From positions 1 to 19,864 of the forward strand of contig JAOZPK010000034.1 in the NCBI GenBank assembly GCA_029932755.1: a stretch of DNA of 19,864 bases, written 5' to 3'. This document shows, piece by piece, positions 7,427 to 14,741 of the stretch; position 1 is the first letter of the stretch; each line of letters starts with the position of its first letter. The notes beneath the pieces were generated by a model that saw only the letters and a program-made list of their open reading frames with translations, had not been told where the DNA came from and did no database searches. A program made the position numbers and the translations under genes. This stretch comes from Candidatus Cloacimonadota bacterium. GTDB taxonomy: Bacteria > Cloacimonadota > Cloacimonadia > Cloacimonadales > TCS61.

Positions 7427-7864
7427 TTAATGTTCTGTGTGTCCAAATCCACCGCTTCCACGATTTGTTTCATCGAGCTTATCGGTAATGACAAAATCTA
7501 TAGATTCATGACGAGAAATGACCATTTGGGCAATTCGTGTATGGGTAGAAATAATGAAATCGGTTTTTCCAAAATTAAATAAAATAATTTTAATTTCACC
7601 GCGATAATCGGCATCAATTGTACCTGGAGAATTAAGAACTCCAATTTGATGTTTGATTGCCAATCCGCTTCGAGGGCGTATCTGTGCTTCATATCCTGTC
7701 GGTAAAGAGATTGCTATTCCGGTTGGAATAAGAACAACTTCTCCGGATTTTATAAGCATATCTTCTTTATTGCAAGAATAAAGATCATAACCGGCAGCGT
7801 GTTCTGTCATGCGTTTTGGAAGTTTAGCATATTCATTTATTTTTTGGATATTTACTTTTAACAT
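7427..7864 (-). CDS. dut: Deoxyuridine 5'-triphosphate nucleotidohydrolase
   Basis: This 145-residue trimeric dUTPase hydrolyses dUTP to dUMP and pyrophosphate, keeping uracil out of DNA and supplying dUMP for dTMP synthesis. All five motifs are present: A-G-Y-D-L-Y-S (24-30), P-R-S-G-L-A (64-69), G-T-I-D-A-D-Y-R-G-E (81-90), R-I-A-Q-M-V (110-115) and R-G-S-G-G-F-G-H-T (135-143). Motif 5 has His where Ser is usual (GSTG), a substitution outside the glycine core. Length is normal. AAGGTGG lies 6 bases before ATG 7864. A hairpin sits between it and ispA upstream, so its expression may be partly separated from the ispA transcript. Confidence 0.95.
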   Translation of the reverse strand: MLKVNIQKINEYAKLPKRMTEHAAGYDLYSCNKEDMLIKSGEVVLIPTGIAISLPTGYEAQIRPRSGLAIKHQIGVLNSPGTIDADYRGEIKIILFNFGKTDFIISTHTRIAQMVISRHESIDFVITDKLDETNRGSGGFGHTEH

Positions 7865-7885
7865 TTTATTCCACCTTAATAATGA

Positions 7886-7910
7886 AACAGGGCTTCATCG
7901 AAGCCCCGTT
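7886..7910 (-). terminator. Hairpin between ispA and dut (weak terminator or attenuator)
   Basis: On the minus strand the sequence AACGGGGCTTC, loop GAT, GAAGCCCTGTT forms an 11-bp stem with one G-U pair and a three-base loop. It is GC-rich in an AT-rich setting. The tail is only TTTCATTATT, without a long U-run, so termination would be partial. It lies 22 bases downstream of the ispA stop and ends 22 bases before the dut start, just ahead of the dut ribosome-binding site. It may lower readthrough or protect the upstream mRNA from exonucleases. Confidence 0.6.
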
Positions 7911-7931
7911 AATTATATCTTATTATCCAGA

Positions 7932-8828
7932 TTAAAATTTTCTTGTATGAATAAAATCACAGAGCATCAAGAGTAATTCGGCTTTTTCACCGTATGGTTC
8001 TAAAAGAGCTTTAGCTTCAGTTATTAATTTCTCTGCCATTTGCTTGGATTTTTCTAAACCATAAACTGCTGGAAACGTAGCTTTTTTTGCTTTTGAATCT
8101 TTGCCAATGGTTTTTCCAAGATCCTCTATTGAACCTTCAATATCAAGGATGTCATCTACGATTTGAAAAGCCAGACCAATCTTCTGCCCGAAACTTTTCA
8201 TACGTTTAAAATCTTCTTCAGGAACTTCTGCCAGCATGCATCCGAAACGAATTGGCAAACTCATTAATTTACCTGTTTTATTATTGTGTATAAACTCAAG
8301 CGTCTCTTTTGATATCTTTTTGCCTTCACTTTGAATATCTATCATCTGTCCGGCAATAAGACCTGCATGACCGGCTTCAATAGAAAGTTCTCTAATAAAA
8401 TCTAATCTGAGTTTTTCATCAATTTCTTCTGCATTAACAATTGCCTGGAAAGCATAAATAAGAAGTGCATCTCCAGCCAGCAAGGCAATATCAGAGCCAA
8501 AAAGAACATGACATGCTTTTTTACCACGCCTGTATTCATCATTATCAATTTCAGGTAGATCGTCATGGATCAAAGTGTATGTATGCAACATTTCAATTGC
8601 GCCTGCCACAAGAAGTGTCTTATCAATATCATCTTTAAAAAGTTTGTAAGTATTTATCAATAAATATGGTCGTAATCTTTTTCCCCCTGCGAATAATGTA
8701 TGGCGGATTGCTTTATGTATTTGTTTTGGATACTCATCTTTTCTTGGTAGGAAACGATCTATTGCAATATTAACAAGTTCGCGTTTTTCTTTCAGGTCTT
8801 TTTTTAAGACCATATTTTTTGCGCTCAT
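7932..8828 (-). CDS. ispA: Polyprenyl diphosphate synthase (FPP/GGPP synthase type)
   Basis: A 298-residue trans-isoprenyl diphosphate synthase that condenses isopentenyl diphosphate onto allylic diphosphates, giving precursors of undecaprenyl phosphate and quinones. First Asp-rich motif: D89-D-L-P-E-I-D95 followed by R100-R-G-K, the bacterial D-D-x4-D form. Second: D225-D-I-L-D229. Also seen are G49-K-R-L-R-P (isopentenyl diphosphate site), G160-Q-M-I-D and K243-D-x4-K-x-T-F-P. All fit IspA-type short-chain synthases; FPP versus GGPP cannot be decided safely from sequence alone. It follows xseB with an ATGA overlap, the classic xseB-ispA order (dxs is not seen here). The ATG at 8828 is fixed by that overlap. 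Confidence 0.9.
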   Translation of the reverse strand: MSAKNMVLKKDLKEKRELVNIAIDRFLPRKDEYPKQIHKAIRHTLFAGGKRLRPYLLINTYKLFKDDIDKTLLVAGAIEMLHTYTLIHDDLPEIDNDEYRRGKKACHVLFGSDIALLAGDALLIYAFQAIVNAEEIDEKLRLDFIRELSIEAGHAGLIAGQMIDIQSEGKKISKETLEFIHNNKTGKLMSLPIRFGCMLAEVPEEDFKRMKSFGQKIGLAFQIVDDILDIEGSIEDLGKTIGKDSKAKKATFPAVYGLEKSKQMAEKLITEAKALLEPYGEKAELLLMLCDFIHTRKF

Positions 8829-9046
8829 ATTTCCTCAGCGATGTTTTCTGTTTTATGTATTTTATTTGTTACAATTTCAATTTTATTCTCAATTTTTTCG
8901 AGTTTTTTGTTGCAAAAATCAGCCAATTCTGAGCCTTCTTCAAAAAGGTCAACGATCTTATCCAGTTCGTCTACACCTTCTTCCAATTTGTGAACGATCT
9001 CTTCTAATCTAATTAAAGCCGATTCAAATTTTATTTTACCTTTCAT
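8825..9046 (-). CDS. xseB: Exodeoxyribonuclease VII small subunit
   Basis: A 73-residue helical protein with the family pattern F-E-x-A-L-x-R-L-E-E-I-V-x-K-L-E-E-G near the N-terminus and a second amphipathic helix 'FEEGSELADFCNKKLEKIE'. It assembles with XseA to degrade single-stranded DNA processively into oligonucleotides. xseA is not in the window, so the subunits are unlinked here. It overlaps ispA by 4 bases (ATGA) and follows the M23 peptidase gene by 26 bases. No strong Shine-Dalgarno site precedes ATG 9046. Length is normal for the family. Confidence 0.9.
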   Translation of the reverse strand: MKGKIKFESALIRLEEIVHKLEEGVDELDKIVDLFEEGSELADFCNKKLEKIENKIEIVTNKIHKTENIAEEI

Positions 9047-9072
9047 ATATAATAGTTAAGTTCAATTCCGGT

Positions 9073-10011
9073 TTATTTTTTTGTGACAATAATATCATCT
9101 TCAAGTTTATTTAAATACTCATAAGGATTTCTATATTTATTATATCTTAAGACTTCAAAGTGTAAGTGACTTCCGGTTGAGCGTCCGGAATTTCCCATCT
9201 CGGCAATAATTTGTCCTCTTTTAACTTTATCACCTTCTTTAACGAATATTTTGTTAAGATGAGCATAGTTTGTCTTGTAGCCAAATTTATGAGATATTCC
9301 GATAAATTTTCCAAAGTATTTTTGTTTTCCGGTAGAAGATATCCTTCCATCTGCAGCAGCATAGATCGGCGTTCCCTTAATGTTCCCAATATCTAACCCA
9401 TGATGAAAACTTCTTTTGCCTGTAATAGGATGAATGCGCCATCCGAAAGGATCAGATATCCTTCCATAAGCAGGATAGATCGAAGGTGTATTTAGATAAA
9501 GCTCGTCTTTTAATTGAACCAGATCTTTTAATTCTTCATGTGTGTCATAATCAAAATTAATCTTACTTTTAAGTTGAGTAATTTTATTCAATGTAAGAGA
9601 ATAATTATCACTTAGATCAATATCCAATAAGATAAAAGTTGTGTCTATTATGGGCAACCCACCTATGCCCATTTCACGTATTTCTTTATTGATGGCTTTA
9701 AAATTTTTATCGGAACGAACCTTATCTTCCCAATTTTCCATCAACTTCAATTTGGACATAATTGAATCAATTTCGGAAGAAAGAATTACAAGTTTGTCTT
9801 TAAGAATAATATTTTTTTCAGTTATTTCTTTAGCCTGAGCTATCTGAGATTGATTAAGAATTATGAATAAAATCGATCCGGCAAAAAACAGCAAAAAAAC
9901 TACTGACAGCGCACACAAGAATAATCCAACCTTTTTGGGCATACTTATATTGATCGGTCTGGAAGACTCCGTTGTCGAAAATGCTATATGCCATCTTTTT
10001 GCTACTGCCAT
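9073..10011 (-). CDS. Membrane-anchored M23 (LytM-type) metallopeptidase
   Basis: A 312-residue protein with a short basic cytoplasmic N-terminus, one membrane helix (about 28-52), a coiled-coil linker (about 56-100) and a C-terminal LytM domain (about 182-300). Zinc ligands H203-x3-D207 and H284 are visible, with H251 in Y-A-H-L and H282 in S-H-L-H, so it should be an active peptidoglycan cross-bridge endopeptidase. The coiled coil plus LytM plan is that of FtsEX-regulated or cell-shape hydrolases. I start at ATG 10011, preceded by GGGG; an in-frame TTG at 10035 is a weaker alternative and would add 8 residues. It is the first gene of the left block, divergent from the phosphotransacylase-like gene. 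An FtsX-like gene lies 2.9 kb downstream in the same direction. Confidence 0.88.
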   Translation of the reverse strand: MAVAKRWHIAFSTTESSRPINISMPKKVGLFLCALSVVFLLFFAGSILFIILNQSQIAQAKEITEKNIILKDKLVILSSEIDSIMSKLKLMENWEDKVRSDKNFKAINKEIREMGIGGLPIIDTTFILLDIDLSDNYSLTLNKITQLKSKINFDYDTHEELKDLVQLKDELYLNTPSIYPAYGRISDPFGWRIHPITGKRSFHHGLDIGNIKGTPIYAAADGRISSTGKQKYFGKFIGISHKFGYKTNYAHLNKIFVKEGDKVKRGQIIAEMGNSGRSTGSHLHFEVLRYNKYRNPYEYLNKLEDDIIVTKK

Positions 10012-10187
10012 ATTTCCCCATATATTTTTTTTCAACGCAAAAAATAATGATTAAAATGTCAAGTTAATTCCGCTTTAGAGCTACTTTTAAGTCAAATAAT
10101 ACTAAGGTTTTTAATAATAAAATACTTGACCTAATATAGTGTTGTTTTCTAAAAATTCCCTAATAGAAATAATATTTGGGAGATATT
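10012..10187. promoter_or_regulatory. Divergent intergenic region between M23 and ptb-like genes
   Basis: This 176-base AT-rich gap should hold promoters for both directions. For the plus strand, TTGACC (10126-10131) lies 18 bases from TAAAAA (10150-10155), about 25 bases before the ribosome-binding site at 10178. For the minus strand a TTGACA (plus-strand 10057-10062) lies 46 bases from the M23 start, but no good -10 box follows it at the usual distance. Confidence 0.45.
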
Positions 10188-11087
10188 ATGATCAAGAATT
10201 TTGAACAATTGATGGCTAAAGTTAAAGAAATGAAAAACAAAACAGTTGTAATTGCTGCTGCTCATACTTCATCGGCAATAAATGCTGCTATAATGGCAAA
10301 GAAAGAGAATATTGCCAATAGTTTACTTGTAGGTGATAAACAATATATAGATAAATATTTACAGGAAAATGCTTCTGAATTTGTGAATGATTTTTATATT
10401 ATAGATACCGGTGAAGATCTTGAAAAGGCAGCAGCAGAATCAGTGAAAGCAATACGAGAAGGGAAAGCAGATATTTTACTAAAAGGAAAATGTGCTACGG
10501 CAACTCTTATCAAGGTGGTATTGGATAAAGAAAAAGGATTGAGAACCGGTGACAATCTTAGTGATGTTCTTGTTTATGAGCATCCCCAAAGATTGGTTTT
10601 GATGAGTGATGGTGGAATAAATCTCTATCCAGGTATTGAAGAAAAAATTTCAATTATTAATAATGCCGTAAAAGTTGCTCATGCTTTGAATAATAATAAA
10701 CCTAAAGTAGCACTTTTGGCAGCAGTTGAGGCTGTAAATCCCAAAATGCCGGCTACCGTTGAGGCAAATACCATCACAAAAATGTATAAAAAGAATCGGG
10801 TTAAGGATTGTATAGTCGAGGGTCCACTTGCTTTTGATGGTGCTGTAAGTAAAATGGCAGCAAAAGCAAAAGGAATAAAATCGGAAGTTGGTGGAGATGC
10901 AGATGTGCTTATTGTACCCAATATAGAAGCGGGGAATATCTTTGGTAAAGCTCTTACATATTATTGTAATTATAGGGTAACTCATGTTGTTATGGGAGCT
11001 AAAGTACCAATAATCATTGCTTCCAGGGTCGATACAGCAGAAACTAAAATGCTTTCAATTGCTTTAGGTGTGTTAAGCTCACAATAA
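10188..11087 (+). CDS. ptb: Phosphate butyryltransferase-like (acyl-CoA phosphotransacylase)
   Basis: A 299-residue soluble enzyme of the phosphate acetyl/butyryltransferase family, which interconverts acyl-CoA plus phosphate with acyl phosphate plus CoA, allowing ATP formation with an acyl kinase. The length (about 300) and segments 'ADILLKGKCATATLIKVVL', 'SDGGINLYPGIEEK', 'VALLAAVEAVNPKMPAT', 'VEGPLAFDGAVS', and 'GDADVLIVPNIEAGNIFGKAL' are typical of Ptb rather than the longer Pta. The acyl chain preference (acetyl, butyryl or branched) cannot be told. Start is ATG 10188, with GGGAG 6 bases upstream; a TTG at 10176 is in frame but unlikely. No butyrate kinase gene is in the window; rlmH follows after 2 bases, so the two are cotranscribed. 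Confidence 0.88.
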   Translation: MIKNFEQLMAKVKEMKNKTVVIAAAHTSSAINAAIMAKKENIANSLLVGDKQYIDKYLQENASEFVNDFYIIDTGEDLEKAAAESVKAIREGKADILLKGKCATATLIKVVLDKEKGLRTGDNLSDVLVYEHPQRLVLMSDGGINLYPGIEEKISIINNAVKVAHALNNNKPKVALLAAVEAVNPKMPATVEANTITKMYKKNRVKDCIVEGPLAFDGAVSKMAAKAKGIKSEVGGDADVLIVPNIEAGNIFGKALTYYCNYRVTHVVMGAKVPIIIASRVDTAETKMLSIALGVLSSQ

Positions 11088-11089
11088 TT

Positions 11090-11557
11090 ATGAAAATTAG
11101 AGTTATCTGTCTGGGAAAAACCAAGCAAAAGTTTATAGAAGAAGGAATAAAAGAATATCAAAAGAGAATAACCAAGTATACAAAATTAGATTGGCAGATC
11201 TTGCCTGATGTAAAATTAACTGGAAATAAAACAATAGAAATAGTAAAAGATCAAGAAGCTGTGATATTAAAAAAACATCTTCCAACATCATCCTTCATTA
11301 TTGTTTTGGATGAAAATGGGAAAGAATATTCTTCCAAAAAATTTGCTGAATATTTAGAAAGGAAATTAAATACTGGGAAAGATATTATATTTGTTATTGG
11401 TGGAGTTTACGGTCTCTCTAATAAAATATTAGAGAGGGCAGACCTGGTTTTGAGTTTTTCCAGATTTACTTTTACTCATCAGATGATCCGGTTTCTTTTA
11501 GCAGAACAAATATATCGTTCATTCACGATCATCAAAGGTAAAAAATATCATTATTGA
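11090..11557 (+). CDS. rlmH: 23S rRNA pseudouridine-1915 N3-methyltransferase
   Basis: A 155-residue SPOUT-class methyltransferase that acts as a dimer on pseudouridine 1915 of 23S rRNA helix 69, in assembled 70S ribosomes. Recognised by the N-terminal M-K-I-R-V-I-C-L-G-K, the central 'VLDENGKEYSSKKFAEYL', the trefoil-knot segment 'FVIGGVYGLSNKIL', and the C-terminal 'EQIYRSFTIIKGKKYHY' which is nearly invariant in the family. Length is normal. It starts 2 bases after the ptb-like stop, so translation probably depends on reinitiation. Confidence 0.96.
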   Translation: MKIRVICLGKTKQKFIEEGIKEYQKRITKYTKLDWQILPDVKLTGNKTIEIVKDQEAVILKKHLPTSSFIIVLDENGKEYSSKKFAEYLERKLNTGKDIIFVIGGVYGLSNKILERADLVLSFSRFTFTHQMIRFLLAEQIYRSFTIIKGKKYHY

Positions 11558-11649
11558 TTTTAATGATCGTTTATGTGAAAATAATATTTCACACTATAAA
11601 ATAAAATTTGCTTTTTATCGTAGGTTGAATAAGTTTTAAACAAAAAAAT

Positions 11650-11654
11650 GGAGG
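11650..11654 (+). promoter_or_regulatory. Shine-Dalgarno site that sets the trxB start
   Basis: GGAGG lies 5 bases before GTG 11660 and only 2 bases before ATG 11657. The ATG at 11648 overlaps the site itself and has only A/T bases upstream. Spacing favours the GTG. Confidence 0.5.
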
Positions 11655-11659
11655 AAATG

Positions 11660-12598
11660 GTGGATAATAAAACGGAATATGATGTAGCAATAATTGGTGG
11701 TGGACCAGCCGGACTTGCCGCTGCTGTATATGCTGCTCGTGGTGGAATGAAAACAGTAATTTTTGAAAAAGCACTTATTGGCGGACAGATCACTACAACT
11801 GCTGATGTGGAAAACTATCCCGGATTTGAAGATAATATGTCGGGATTTGATATAGCAGATAAAATGAGAAAACAGGCAGAGAAATTTGGAACTGAGATCA
11901 AGCTGGAAAATATAAAATCTATCCAATCGGAAAACTTTAGTAAATTAGTTGAAACAGATTCTAATAAGTACAATGTAAAATCAATAATTTTAGCTACCGG
12001 AGCAAATCCACGCAAACTGGGAGTTCAAGGTGAAGCAAAATATACAGGTCGCGGTGTTTCCTATTGTGCTACATGCGATGGTGCTCTTTATAGGGATAAG
12101 ATCGTAGCTATTGTAGGCGGAGGAGACTCGGCTGTAGAAGAAGCAATATTCCTAACAAAATTTGCCAAGAAAGTTTACATAATTCATCGAAGAGATGAAC
12201 TTCGAGCAGTTAAATTAATTCAGAAGAGAGCGTTTGAAAACGATAAGATCGAGATGATCTGGGATTCAATTGTCAAAGAGATAAAAGGTGGAGATTTTAT
12301 TGAGAAAGTTGAATTATATAATAAAAAAACAAAGGAAATCAGTGAACTAGATTTGGATGGTATATTTATCTATGTTGGAATAATTCCCAATAATGAATTA
12401 GTAAAATCAGTTGTAGAATTAGACGGACAGGGTTTTATTTTTACTGATGAAACAATGTGTACAAAAGTTCCAGGATTATTTGCTGCAGGAGATGTAGTAC
12501 ATAAGGCTTTAAGGCAAGTTATAACAGCTGCATCAGATGGGGCTACTGCTGCATTCTCTGCTGAAAAATGGACAGAAGAGAATAAGGACAAATTTTAA
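11660..12598 (+). CDS. trxB: Thioredoxin-disulfide reductase
   Basis: A 312-residue FAD- and NADPH-dependent reductase that keeps thioredoxin reduced. FAD site G13-G-G-P-A-G (about 13-18), redox pair C136-A-T-C139, NADPH site G153-G-G-D-S-A158, and H176-R-R-x3-R182, which contacts the 2'-phosphate of NADPH and so argues against an NADH or ferredoxin-type variant. The C-terminal 'GLFAAGDV...RQVITAASDGATAA' is standard. I favour GTG 11660 because of GGAGG 5 bases upstream; ATG 11648 or 11657 would add 4 or 1 residues. It is separated from rlmH by about 100 bases that hold a weak hairpin (11575-11592) and a possible promoter, so it may be its own unit. It ends at the bidirectional terminator. 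Confidence 0.93.
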   Translation: MDNKTEYDVAIIGGGPAGLAAAVYAARGGMKTVIFEKALIGGQITTTADVENYPGFEDNMSGFDIADKMRKQAEKFGTEIKLENIKSIQSENFSKLVETDSNKYNVKSIILATGANPRKLGVQGEAKYTGRGVSYCATCDGALYRDKIVAIVGGGDSAVEEAIFLTKFAKKVYIIHRRDELRAVKLIQKRAFENDKIEMIWDSIVKEIKGGDFIEKVELYNKKTKEISELDLDGIFIYVGIIPNNELVKSVVELDGQGFIFTDETMCTKVPGLFAAGDVVHKALRQVITAASDGATAAFSAEKWTEENKDKF

Positions 12599-12612
12599 TA
12601 AAAATAGCGGTT

Positions 12613-12648
12613 AAAAAAAAGGCATTCAGCAACTGCCGAATGCCTTTT
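12613..12648. terminator. Bidirectional intrinsic terminator
   Basis: On the minus strand GGCATTCGGC, loop AGTT, GCTGAATGCC forms a 10-bp stem with one G-U pair and is followed by eight U (plus-strand A at 12613-12620), a strong terminator for the incoming minus-strand operon. On the plus strand the same stem has one A-C mismatch and a UUUU tail (12645-12648), which can end trxB transcription. It sits between the convergent trxB and 88-residue genes. Confidence 0.85.
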
Positions 12649-12667
12649 ATAAAGCAAATAATAAAAA

Positions 12668-12934
12668 TTAAGCTGATACAAAATCTACAATTTCTTCTCC
12701 CTCAACATATAAATATTTTGGTTTTTCAGGAGGACCGTTCTTTTTGATCTTATCACTGTCAGCATCCTCCACATATCTCCAAATTTCCCATGATTCCCCT
12801 TCACCATCGATACAAAATGTAATTTTCTTACCTATGAAATTATCAATAATGAATTGAATTGAAGAAAGTGGTTCTGCTTTTGTAACCGGAACGCAGAATT
12901 TCTTTCTGTCATAAACATATTTCCCCTTTGTCAT
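12668..12934 (-). CDS. Conserved-looking 88-residue protein of unknown function
   Basis: I do not recognise this protein. It is 88 residues, soluble, with no signal peptide, and acidic in its second half (GEGESWEIWRYVEDADSDK). The central 'IDNFIGKKITFCIDGEGESW' looks like a beta-alpha-beta element, followed by a Pro-rich turn (GPPEKPKYLYVEGEE). Two Cys (14, 41) are far apart. A very good Shine-Dalgarno site, GGAGGAG, lies 3 bases before ATG 12934. It is the last gene of the rod-shape operon, 12 bases after the lipoprotein gene, and is directly followed by the terminator. That position suggests expression with rodA, but gives no function. Confidence 0.7.
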   Translation of the reverse strand: MTKGKYVYDRKKFCVPVTKAEPLSSIQFIIDNFIGKKITFCIDGEGESWEIWRYVEDADSDKIKKNGPPEKPKYLYVEGEEIVDFVSA

Positions 12935-12946
12935 TTACTCCTCCAT

Positions 12947-13522
12947 CTATTTTTGAATTCTATAAACAGCGTAACTTTCAATATCATCCAACCAGTATAT
13001 CTTATCAGGTTTTCTTGGTATTGAAATTATAATCCTGCCAAATCTGGCAGTACTTTTTAAGAAACCACTTGTTATATCTATTTGGGTCCAATCTTGTTTT
13101 GGAAGTCCGTTATTACTAAATTTACTAACTCTTTTTCCTTTAGAATCGAAAGCTAGAAAACGAATAGTGATCGATTGATTTGAATTATAATTTGTTTTCA
13201 CAAATAAACGTGAGTAATATACATGATCAGCATCAATTGGGAAGGCGTCAGAGATTATATTAATTTTGTCTTTTGGATGTTCTACCTTTAAACTTTTTAA
13301 TCCGGTATGAGGATTTTTATTATCCCAAGTGATATAATCGGAAGTATCTTCTAACAGGAACCAACCATCCGGTAATTTCTGTGGATCATACTCTCCGATT
13401 TCAAAACTGGTATTAAAGACTTCATTTTCATTATCTTTAATATCTTTTTCTGAAAAATCCATTACTGAACCAAAAAAACAACTGGATAAAACAATAAATA
13501 AAGCGATAATAATTTTTTCCAT
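12947..13522 (-). CDS. Lipoprotein with carbohydrate-binding-like beta-sandwich
   Basis: A 191-residue lipoprotein: signal peptide 1-14 and lipobox L-S-S-C15. The mature part has N37-x-S-F-E41, P51-D-G-W54, and H72-T-G-L-K-S-L-K-V80, then alternating strand pattern up to W-L-D-D-I-E near the C-terminus. This N-x-S-F-E ... P-x-G-W ... H-x-G-x-x-S-L order is the hallmark of CBM4/9-type or galactose-binding-like beta-sandwich domains, which bind glycans. No catalytic domain is attached. I start at ATG 13522 with AAGGAAG 5 bases upstream; an in-frame ATG at 13555 lies within the rodA 3' end and is unlikely. It follows rodA by 10 bases, so it may bind an envelope glycan or peptidoglycan, an inference from position only. 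Confidence 0.6.
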   Translation of the reverse strand: MEKIIIALFIVLSSCFFGSVMDFSEKDIKDNENEVFNTSFEIGEYDPQKLPDGWFLLEDTSDYITWDNKNPHTGLKSLKVEHPKDKINIISDAFPIDADHVYYSRLFVKTNYNSNQSITIRFLAFDSKGKRVSKFSNNGLPKQDWTQIDITSGFLKSTARFGRIIISIPRKPDKIYWLDDIESYAVYRIQK

Positions 13523-13532
13523 AATAACTTCC

Positions 13533-14741
13533 TTAAGCAAAAATGCTTCGTTCATTTAAGTACTTTAAAATAAAACCAATCGCCGTGACATTGATCAAGA
13601 GATTGGAACCGCCATAACTTATGAATGGCAGAGGAATACCTGTCGTTGGCACAATGCCCAGATTCATTCCAATATTAATAAATATCTGAAAGGTTATATA
13701 TGCTAATATCCCAACAGATACATAACGATATTCTTTCCGTTTAATTTTTATAATACTCTTTGCGATTTTATATAGAAACAAAAAATAAATAAGCAAAATA
13801 AATACGCAACCAAAAAAACCAAATTCTTCACCAATGACAGAAAAAATAAAATCTGTGTGATGTTCAGGTAAGAAATTCATGTTCTTTTGGGTTCCCATTA
13901 AAAAGCCTTTCCCAAAGATTCCACCGGATCCAATTGCAATTTTTGATTGAATGATTTGATAACCAGTTCCAAAAGGATCCCGCATTGGATTAATGAAAGT
14001 TAATATCCTATTTTGTTGATAATCTTTTAGACCGTTCCAGAATATTGGTGTAATAAAAAAGATGAATGTGTTAATAGAAACAACAAAACCTATTATTACT
14101 TTATTTAAATTACTACGATAAAGAATATAAATTAATAATAAAACATATACGATAAATATCCAGAATGAAAAAGAAAAAATGATACTTAATATTGGGCTTA
14201 TTATAAGTATAAGATAAAATTTTGGTAGATCGGATACAATAAGTATGGAAAATAATATCACAAAAAATATTGATGCAGTTCCCAGATCAGGTTCAAGTAG
14301 AATAAGAGCAACTGGAATTAAGGTGACTATAAAAGAACGCAAAAGTATTTGTCCATCACTAAGAAATGGTTTTGAGATAAGTTTAGAAATAACCATGATC
14401 GTGAATAACTTGGCAAGTTCAGAAGGTTGAAAATTAATTAGGTTTAAGCTAATCCATCTATGAGAACCTTTTATTTCTGGTAAAAAAAGCACTAAGATCA
14501 GCAAAAGCATGGTAATAATATATATTGGAATAATAGAAATATCTATTATTGCAATTGGAGTCTTTAACAGCAATGACAGAATAAACATAGAAATTATGAT
14601 CCAGATAAACTGTTTAATGAAATAGTTGGCAAATAAAAAATCACCTTCTATCTTGGTCGATGATGCTGTATAGATAGAGATTATTCCAATAAACATAAGA
14701 AGAATAAGTAGCCCAAAAATTTTCCATTCAAATCTTTTCAT
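13533..14741 (-). CDS. rodA: Rod-shape peptidoglycan polymerase, SEDS family
   Basis: A 402-residue protein with about ten membrane helices, the SEDS glycosyltransferase that polymerises lipid II into glycan strands during elongation. Conserved motifs: K91-G-S-H-R-W (91-96), F104-Q-P-S-E-L-A-K, E150-P-D-L-G-T-A, the loop Q-N-R-I-L-T-F-I-N-P with D-P-x-G-T-G-Y-Q-I, L291-P-E-H-H-T-D297 containing the putative catalytic Asp, and G-I-P-L-P-F-I-S-Y-G-G-S. The H-T-D-F-I-F-S-V-I-G-E-E form and pairing with PBP2 point to RodA rather than FtsW. It overlaps mrdA by 4 bases (ATGA), as expected for a polymerase and transpeptidase that work as one complex. Confidence 0.95.
   Translation of the reverse strand: MKRFEWKIFGLLILLMFIGIISIYTASSTKIEGDFLFANYFIKQFIWIIISMFILSLLLKTPIAIIDISIIPIYIITMLLLILVLFLPEIKGSHRWISLNLINFQPSELAKLFTIMVISKLISKPFLSDGQILLRSFIVTLIPVALILLEPDLGTASIFFVILFSILIVSDLPKFYLILIISPILSIIFSFSFWIFIVYVLLLIYILYRSNLNKVIIGFVVSINTFIFFITPIFWNGLKDYQQNRILTFINPMRDPFGTGYQIIQSKIAIGSGGIFGKGFLMGTQKNMNFLPEHHTDFIFSVIGEEFGFFGCVFILLIYFLFLYKIAKSIIKIKRKEYRYVSVGILAYITFQIFINIGMNLGIVPTTGIPLPFISYGGSNLLINVTAIGFILKYLNERSIFA

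Noticed and set aside
10650..10985. 111-residue open frame on the minus strand opposite the ptb-like gene
   Set aside because: Antisense shadow of a strongly recognised enzyme; composition (Cys, Phe, Ile, Tyr rich) is typical of such shadows.
11547..11592. Two small AT-rich hairpins after rlmH (7-bp and 6-bp stems)
   Set aside because: Stems are AT-rich and lack U-tails, so termination is not supported; mentioned only under trxB.
11595..11640. Possible trxB promoter near TTGCTT ... TAAGTT upstream of the start
   Set aside because: Boxes deviate from consensus and AT-rich DNA gives many such matches; not strong enough to list as a feature.
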